Shown here piece by piece: positions 57,067-64,000 of a DNA stretch of 64,000 nucleotides; the stretch's first letter is position 1, and every line of letters begins with the position of its first letter. The DNA is from Lathyrus oleraceus (Eukaryota > Streptophyta > Magnoliopsida > Fabales > Fabaceae): NCBI RefSeq assembly GCF_024323335.1, contig NC_066584.1:236139494-236203493 (forward strand), written 5' to 3'. Position numbers and translations under genes: made by a program. Under the pieces are notes generated by a model. That model was not told where the DNA came from, ran no database searches, and saw nothing but the letters and a program-made list of their open reading frames with translations.

Positions 57067-58461
57067 TAAGCTTGCCCAACCTAGAGGAGGACCGATCCTT
57101 ATTCCGATCCCGATGGACAATGTGAAACCCCATGAGCATTCTGCTACATCTGCTCGACATGGATCCATGATGGGTGAGGAAGATCCGTATGATGCTTTTT
57201 TCATGCCACCACCCGTCAAACCTGTTGCTGGAGGTCTCCTAAACCCAGTTGTTGAGAGACTTTGTGCTTTAGAAGAAAAATTTAAGTATTTGGAGGTTCA
57301 CACTACTCCCGGTTTGGACGCTGTTGAAATGTGCTTGGTACCAGGCCTCGTGATTCCGCAAAAAATCAAAGTCCCGGACTTTGATAAATACAAAGGGACC
57401 AGTTGTCCTAGAACCCATCTTAGAGCTTACTGTCGCAAGATGGCTGCCCACATCAGTAATGATCAACTCCTGATTCATTACTTCCAAGATAGCCTCAGTG
57501 GGGCATCCTTGGAGTGGTATATGCAACTAGAGAGAGGACAGGTCCAATCATGGAGAGACCTTGCTGAAGCCTTCCTTAGGCATTATCAGTACAATACTGA
57601 TCTAGCACCCAATCGCACACAGCTGCAAGACATGACTCAAAGCAACAATGAGTCATTCAAGGAATACATACAGCGTTGGAGAGAGCTTACAGCTCATGTC
57701 CAACCTACTCTCCTTGATAAAGAGCTAATTGATATGTTTATGGGAACTCTTCATACTCAATATATAAAATGGTAGGATCCAGCTTCCCAACTTTTGCTGA
57801 GGTCGTCTCTGTGGGAGAACGAATTGAGAGCCAAATCAAGAAGGGAAAGCTACCTTGCGATGCCAATGCTTCAAGTGGGATGAAGAAACCTTATCCCAAT
57901 CTCCCAAAGAAGCCAGAAGGCCATACCAACGCCATAATGAGAGGAGGAGGATATAGGGCACCTCCATATGTTCCTATGCCTTACCATCAGGTTGTCGCTG
58001 TCATCCCAACACCATATCAGCCACCATATCAGCAACCATATCAGCAACAATATCAGCAACCTTATCAACAGTCAGCTTACCAGCAGCCACATCAGAATCA
58101 ACTGCAACGTGCTCCACAACAACGTCAACCTAACCATCAGAGGGCAAGGAGGCCAGAAAGACATTTTGATCCTCTGCCAGTACCATACAGCAAGATTCTT
58201 CCCTACCTGCTAAAGGATGGATCAATTGTTTTGAAGGAGCTAAACCTGCAACTTCACCCTATCCACCAGGCTATGACGCTAATGCTCACTACGAGTACCA
58301 TATGGGTGCCCCCAGGGCACACAGTAGAAAATTGCAAGGCTTTCAAACACAAAGTCCAGGACCTAATTGACAGTAAGGCAATTACTTTCACACCAGTTAG
58401 GCCAAATGTTGCAACAAACCCCATGCCGGCGCATGCAGAGTCGAGTGAAGCTCGAAGATAA
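57067..58461 (+). pseudogene. gag: Ogre-A gag, C-terminal part (frameshifted)
   Basis: The frame left at 11147 resumes here. It contains the Ogre gag domain (CLVPGLVIPQKIKVPDFDKY, LLIHYFQDSLSGASLEWYM, FKEYIQRWREL), clearly related to Ogre-B gag but divergent. Near 57765 the frame shifts by one and continues (SSFPTFAEVVSVGERIESQI) into a PYQQ-rich segment (58010-58090) and an RHFDPLPVPYSKILPYLL motif. Between about 58235 and 58310 the protein-like reading is in another frame (PPGYDANAHYEYHMGAP), then returns (GHTVENCKAFKHKVQDLI). A stop at 58461 ends it. No protease or RT follows, unlike in Ogre-B. Confidence 0.8.
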
Positions 58462-61114
58462 AATTTCCCACCGTCCTGAACAAGCAAAGCAATTCCGCCA
58501 GTGAGCCAAGAGATGAAGTCTCGTTGCTTCAAATGAAGGCAATCATTATTCCATTTTTACCATTTCGCACTTTTGTAATTTATTCTTGTTTGTTTAAATA
58601 CTGTATGCTTTAAACATTGTTATTTGTATTTGGTCTTATTAATGGGATGATTATGCATGCTTTGAATCAATATTTCATATTCACTCATCTATCACATTTA
58701 CAAAGCACAAACACATACTTTTCCACATCACCTTCTTCATCACACTATTGTTAGTAAACGTTGGAAGGAGGATGACGAAAACAAAATACTCATAATTGCT
58801 TATTGAATGCTTTCGGATAAAATCCTGCTAATGAGGTACATGCATTATTTCAAATCCCCAAACACCGGAGAGATAAGGAGTTAATCCCTAGTCAACCACT
58901 TCGAGCCTAGAAGTAGGAGTTTCTTTCGGATCTACAAACCCTTACGCTTAACCTGGGGTAGGGTAGTGTTCAGTTAATCTGACTACGCGTTCAAAGTACA
59001 AGATGAAATATCCCATACGAAGGATCAATCATATGATAGTCTTTGCACACATCCAGAAGTGTCGAAGGAACCATACAAAATCCAAAATTTACGTCGGTTG
59101 TTCTTCAAATGACCAATGACTTGACAGTCACAATTTCCAAAAAAATCAATCAAAGAAAGAGCCCGCTAAGTCAGACACCCTAAAAGGAGACTTAGGCAAA
59201 AATAGGGGCAATCCCGATGGATCAAAGCTTCACAAGCGGTCCATGCAAAAGTTAGGGATCAAAATAAAAAAATCGAAAGAGACAATGAAAGTCTCTAATA
59301 AAACAAAACAAGAATCGGTGACCACCATACCAAAATCAAGGGGTCACCAACATCCATGAAAAACGAAATAAGGTGGCTGCCATTCCAAGAGACCTTGAAT
59401 CACCATCTTTATCCTTACACCTGCAAAAAGTAAGTGTGTGTCGAATTAACTGAACGTAGGATTGAAGATCATCATGAAGAAGGGGTGGGTTAAAATAAAT
59501 TTGAGCCTTATATCCTTTTGTTTCAATAACCATGAACCAAGCCACGTTACAGCCCTCAAAAGACCTAATTGAAGTAAGATTTATTCTGAAAGCATATTAC
59601 AACAAGGTTGTGTAAGTTGACTCCTAAAGATTTTCTAATATTCTATATCACTCACCCACTAGCAAAATCAACACCGCGTTTGGACTCATGGTCCACTCGT
59701 CACACATTACCAAAATACTCCAAATGAACGATGGTTCTTTAAAACTCGCATAACCGTTGCATTAAAATCACCATTTCTTGAATAACAATTCTTAATTGTC
59801 AGACAGTACTTGGCATCGAGAAAATTCCAACAAAGGACAGTTCAAGAGGCACTTGATCATTGGTGCCAACACGAATCAAAATCATCTCATAATCTTATGA
59901 ATCAGGGGCATGGCATCTTCTGATCATGTTAACATAAGAAGTAGTCAGTATAAGACAAATCTCCAAGCATTAGTTGATCAAGGAGGAAGAAACACTTCAA
60001 TACTCAGTATGTCTGGGGCAAGCCCCTCAAAGGCTAATCAGAGGCAGACCATTGCAAGAGTCAGACGTTGGAGGAAACAGACTCATACCATGTCATCGGA
60101 TAATCACTCCCAAAGTTTCCTTTCAAGGAGGATTCTTTTGAACACCCTACAGACGGGGGCAAGGCAAGTTGCAAGAGGCAAGTTCCCTCCATATCTTCAA
60201 GTCAGTCAAGCAGCTTGCGTCAGACACTGGTAACTGCTTGAACCCACAACCAAAATGTCAAAAGTTCATGTTAATGCAGCATCACGTCTTGACAAGAATC
60301 TTTAGGGCATGTTAAAGGCATAATCATCATGCGTTGATCATGTCACTATACTCAGTTACAGGCTGGTCGGATGCATCAGAAGAAGAAATCAAGATCTTCT
60401 CAAAGACAAATACACAATATATCAGCAAGAGACCAAACTTGGGGCACCAAGAGTATCCACATCTATTGCGTGTTCATCACCTTGTCAACTACCGAGTGTC
60501 AGGAAGTCAGATCCTTTCACCCACCGATATTCCAATCCACATTAGCAATTACCAGAAAAGCCAAAGTCCACCTTGATGGCACCTTCATAAAAACATATAC
60601 AACCATCATTGGTTTCCAAAAATGCATCGCCTTTGAAAGGAGGGCCAATCCCAAACAAACCAACTATCCTTTGTATTCAAACATACATCACATACATCAC
60701 ATGCATCACCTCATACATAACGCATACATGACATTTATGCATATAAACACGAAGCAAAATCCAAGGTTTAGTCGTAGGCATCCAGGCCAACCCTCAGTTG
60801 AGTCATTGTTTTTCTCTGAGTGAGTTCCTACCCTACTATCGGGCGTTCCCCATCGAGTTACATCCTTCAACCTTTTGTTGATAAGACGTTATCCTCAACT
60901 AAGTCAAACATTGTTTCTTTAAACAATTACCTTGTTTCACGTTGAGCGTCCCTCAATGAGTCGTTTCCTGTAACCTTTTACTGATAGAAACTACATCTCC
61001 CCAGAGAATATTTGTTCTATAACCTTTTGTTGTTGATACCCCAAGCAAGTCCTACCCAACAAGTCGGGTTTACTGAACTTTAACAGTAGCCTTATTTTTC
61101 CAAATATTTTTCTC
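58462..61114 (+). other. Ogre-A 3' non-coding region, unique part
   Basis: About 2.65 kb between the gag remnant and the hairpin array. There is no protease, RT or integrase similarity in any frame I could read. Small frames (for example 59910-60233 and 60371-60823) have no recognisable motifs. Short low-complexity patches such as ATACATCACATACATC occur near 60685. A TTTAGGCA-type string (AGGAGACTTAGGCAAAAATAGGGGC near 59185) resembles Ogre 3' UTR sequence. Confidence 0.55.
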
Positions 61115-63140
61115 ACTATCATCCTTTTGGTGAAAGTTCATTGAGGAATAATATTAATCGTCACCCTGTTCACGATAACTGTTATCCTTTTGGTAATGGT
61201 AAATCCTTGATATTTATGATCTTACCGTCATCCTTTTGGTGTCGAAGATCCTTGAAGTTTTGGGTCCATCCTTCATCCTTTTGGTGAATGGAGACCCCTC
61301 GTTATTAAAGCTTATTGTCATCCTTTTGGTAGCAACAAGTTTTGTCGTTTGATCTTACCGCCATCCTTTTGGTGTCGGCGATCCTTGGAGTTTTGGTCAA
61401 ACTATCATCCTTTTGGTGAATGGTGACCTCTATAATTATTACAGCTTACCGTCATCCTTTTGGTGTCGGCGATTCTTGTGGTGATAGGGATCCTTGTCAT
61501 TTTGGGTCAACCATCATCCTTTTTGTTGATGGTGATCTCGTTTGTTATTTCTAATCGTCATCCTTTCGGTGATGACGTCCAGTTCAATCTAAATATCATC
61601 CTTTTGGTGATAGAGATTATGGAGTTTGGTTTAAGTTATCATCCTTTTGGTGGTAACAAGATTTGTCTTGATCGTACCTTCATCCTTTTGGTGATGGTGA
61701 TCGTTTGAGTTTATTTTGACTTATTATCATCCTTTTGGTGATAACAAGTTTTGTCTTTTAATTATACCTTCATCCTTTTGGTGATGGTGATGGTTGACTT
61801 ATTATCATCCTTTTGATGATAACAAGTTTTGTTATTAAACCTTACCTTCATCCTTTTGGCGATGGTGATTATTGACTTATTATCATCCTTTTGGTGGTAA
61901 CAAGTTTTGTTTTTGATCCTACCTTCATCCTTTTGGTGATGGTGGTCATTTGAGTTGTTGACTTATTATCATCCTTTTGGTGGTAACAAGTTTCATCTTT
62001 TATCTAACCTTCATCCTTTTGGTGATGGTGATCGTTTGAGTTTATTTTGACTTATTATCATCCTTTTGGTGGTAACAAGTTTTTGTCTTGATTTTACCTT
62101 CATCCTTTTGGTGATGGTGATCATTTAAATTGTTGTAACTTATTATCATCCTTTTGGTGATAACGAGTTATGTTGTGCGTAGTACCTTCATCCTTTTGGT
62201 GATGGTAACCGTCAGTTTATTATCATCTTTTTGGTGATAACAAGATTTGTTTTTGATCTTACTTTCATCCTTTTGGTGATGGTGATCATTTGAGTTGTTG
62301 ACTTATTATCATCCTTTTGGGGGTAACAAGCTTCGTCTTTTATCTGACCTTCATCCTTTTGGTGATGGTGATCGTTTGCGTTGTGTGCTTATTGGTATCC
62401 TTTTGGTGATAACAAGTTTTAAAGTTTTGTTCTTACCTTCATCATTTTGGTGATGGTTATCATTTAAGGTATCGTGAATTATTATCATCCTTTTGGTGGT
62501 AACAAGTTCTGTTTTAATTTTGCCTTCATCCTTTTGGTGACGGTGATTGTTTTGACTTATTATCATCCTTTTGGTGGTAACAAGTTTTGTCTTGTAACTT
62601 ACCTTCATCCTTTTGGTGATGGTGATCATTGAGTTTCGACTTATTATCATCCTTTTGGTGATAACAAGTTTGTTGTGTGACTTTACCTTCATCCTTTTGG
62701 TGACGGTGATCATTGGTGGATATCGACTTATTATCATCCTTTTGGTGATAACAAGTTTTGTTGTTGGATCTTACCTTAATCCTTTTGGTGACAGTGATCT
62801 TTGAAGTTGATGAGTTAACTATCGTCCTTTTGGTGGTAGTCTTGATATTATACTCTCGGTAATGGAAAACTTTATAAGAATAGCCCTCATCCTTTTGGTG
62901 ATGGACCTTATCCTTTCAGAAATGGAAATCTTTTATGGTGTCTGACTTTCATCCTTTTAGTGACAGCAAGTTTGGTTAATAATCTCATCATCATCCTTTT
63001 GATGATGGCTACCTTTAAAAATTGTATTATCCATCACTTTTTTGGTGATAATGATCCTAGAAAGCATGGCAAATTCCTGTCATCCTTTTTGGTGATTGGC
63101 AATTAATTCTACTGTCATCCTTTTGGTGCCAGAAAGCCTA
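61115..63140 (+). repeat. Array of about 48 hairpin repeats in the Ogre-A 3' UTR
   Basis: About 48 copies of a core TCATCCTTTTGGTGA-like element, spaced about 35-60 bp, fill 2 kb. Most alternate between type A (TTATCATCC before the T4 loop, GGTGATAACAAG or GGTGGTAAC after it) and type B (ACCTTCATCC before, GGTGATGGTGA after), giving a higher-order period of about 95-115 bp. Each copy can fold into a hairpin with a CC/GG inner pair, one bulged T and an outer stem that differs between types. The first and last copies are the most degenerate. Tandem repeats in Ogre 3' UTRs are known in the family. Confidence 0.9.
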
Positions 63141-63394
63141 TTCAGTTTTAGTCTCACAGTTGTCTTTACATCAGAAATGACCTTTGCAAGACTTGAATGT
63201 CGACTCAAGGGTTGGCATTGATTTGGCATTTTACCCCTATTACCTTGGTGTTGTTAGAATCCATTGCATTTTCTTTCTGCATTTCTCCATTGCATTTCAA
63301 AGGAAAAAATTTGGGTCTTTTTCGTATTTAATTACCTTCCACCACGAATGTATGAACACTGTTGTCATTCTTACCTTCTAAGTCCAAGATAATT

Positions 63395-63407
63395 AAATAG
63401 GGGCAAC
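63395..63407 (+). promoter_or_regulatory. Polypurine tract of Ogre-A
   Basis: AAATAGGGGCAAC ends at the start of the 3' LTR and shares AAATAGGGGCA with Ogre-B. Confidence 0.88.
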
Positions 63408-64000
63408 TGTCATACCCCAATTTTGTCCGGGCATATTTAAATTTTTGTAAATTTGATTTCATTTTTATTTGCATCATATACACAGCATGACATGTATTTC
63501 GTCATGAATAATACCTAAAATCTCAGTCAGAATAAATTTATTGAAAATACAGACAAATCGGTTGAATCATTTCTCAAAAACGTGCAAAAATCAGCGAGTA
63601 AAAAGTTTCAAAATTAAAATTGCAGACGCCAGTCTTATTAATCTACGGTTCACATAGTTTAACTTGGTGTGCTCGTTGTATTTTTCAGCGGCTGTTTCGG
63701 TTGCGTTTTGACCCGCCTGAGCCTTTTAACCGGTGCAAATTTATTTCAGAATTTGAAGAAATGCTGTATTTTTTCAATGAGTATATTTTGTGATGATTGT
63801 TTTAAAGCGTCCGATTTAATTTTTTGATCAAAATTAGCGCCTGACTTTTATGCATATTTAGTTGTTTTTTTTTTGTTTCTTTGTCTAAATATTCAAATAC
63901 TATTAATTAGGATTTTTTATTATGTAGTGTGAATATTGATTAAGGTTTTAAATAAACATACTTTCTCTGATAAATAAAATAATAAATAGTAGTTTCAAAA
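63408..64000 (+). repeat. Ogre-A 3' LTR, first 593 bp (cut by the window)
   Basis: It begins TGTCATACCCC and follows 5515-6110 closely, with about 25 differences. The rest of the LTR, the right target duplication and the remainder of the Athila element lie beyond the window. Confidence 0.92.

Larger units (their letters stand above)
5515..64000 (+). mobile_element. Ogre-A: Ogre-type Ty3/gypsy retrotransposon, pol-less, carrying nested insertions
   Basis: The 5' LTR (5515-9963) and the beginning of the 3' LTR (63408 onward) are clearly the same sequence, with about 4% differences by hand over the visible 590 bp. Between them are a tRNA-Arg primer site, a leader, a gag interrupted by Tat-X, a long 3' region with a tandem array, and a polypurine tract. 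After removing Tat-X (11148-57061 plus one TSD) the internal region is only about 7.5 kb. It contains no protease, RT, RNase H or integrase, so this copy would depend on enzymes from another Ogre. The 5 bp before the LTR are GTGGT; the matching 3' duplication is outside the window. Confidence 0.88.

Noticed and set aside
59910..60823. Frames of 107, 80 and 150 codons in the Ogre-A 3' region
   Set aside because: They overlap in different frames, lack motifs and sit where a non-coding 3' UTR is expected.
61115..63140. Regular repeats with spacers that could suggest a CRISPR array
   Set aside because: The repeats are imperfect, of two alternating types, with irregular spacing and related spacers. 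They lie in a plant retrotransposon 3' UTR next to a polypurine tract and LTR, with no cas genes.

Overview
The window is plant nuclear DNA made almost entirely of LTR retrotransposons nested inside one another. I see no convincing host gene, tRNA, rRNA or prokaryotic feature. The mix of giant Ogre-type Ty3/gypsy elements (LTRs of 4.4-5.4 kb, primer-binding site matching tRNA-Arg, an extra ORF1 and a pro/RT intron), an Athila/Cyclops-like element, a Tat-lineage element, a Tekay-type chromovirus and a SIRE/Maximus-like copia remnant suggests a large-genome legume, probably tribe Fabeae (Vicia, Pisum, Lathyrus or Lens). That is inference from composition; I cannot name the species.

Layout from outside in. 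(0) 1-3263: a decayed copia remnant with a gag pseudogene, followed by a reverse-oriented Ogre-like LTR remnant. (1) 3264 onward: an Athila-type element whose gag is cut at 5514. (2) 5515 to beyond 64000: 'Ogre-A' (+ strand), with 5' LTR 5515-9963 and the 3' LTR starting at 63408. It has gag but no recognisable pro-RT-INT. (3) 11148-57061: a Tat-lineage element, 'Tat-X' (+), inserted in Ogre-A gag with target-site duplication (TSD) GATGG. (4) 11253-45471: 'Ogre-B' (- strand, LTRs of about 5.44 kb), inserted in the 5' LTR of Tat-X with TSD GACAC. (5) 18184-26749: an intact Tekay-type chromovirus (+), inserted in the Ogre-B 3' untranslated region with TSD AAAGG.

Hand-compared LTR divergence falls with nesting depth: about 4% for Ogre-A (visible part), 2% for Tat-X, 0.7% for Ogre-B and 0.2% for Tekay. 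The order of insertion and the clock therefore agree. Only the Tekay element has a fully open polyprotein. Ogre-B has open ORF1 and gag-pro but a pol with three in-frame stops and a frameshift. Tat-X has multiple lesions.

The most interesting material lies outside the polyproteins. Three repeat arrays in two different Ogre elements (the Ogre-A LTR, the Ogre-A 3' UTR and the Ogre-B 3' UTR) are built from short hairpins. Their arms change from copy to copy while staying complementary, and two of the arrays keep an unpaired base at a fixed position. The Tekay LTR carries ten ACGCGT dyads spaced at near-integral helical turns. Tat-X has an antisense reading frame downstream of integrase with its own TATA box, a G-box and a plausible 74-nt intron.
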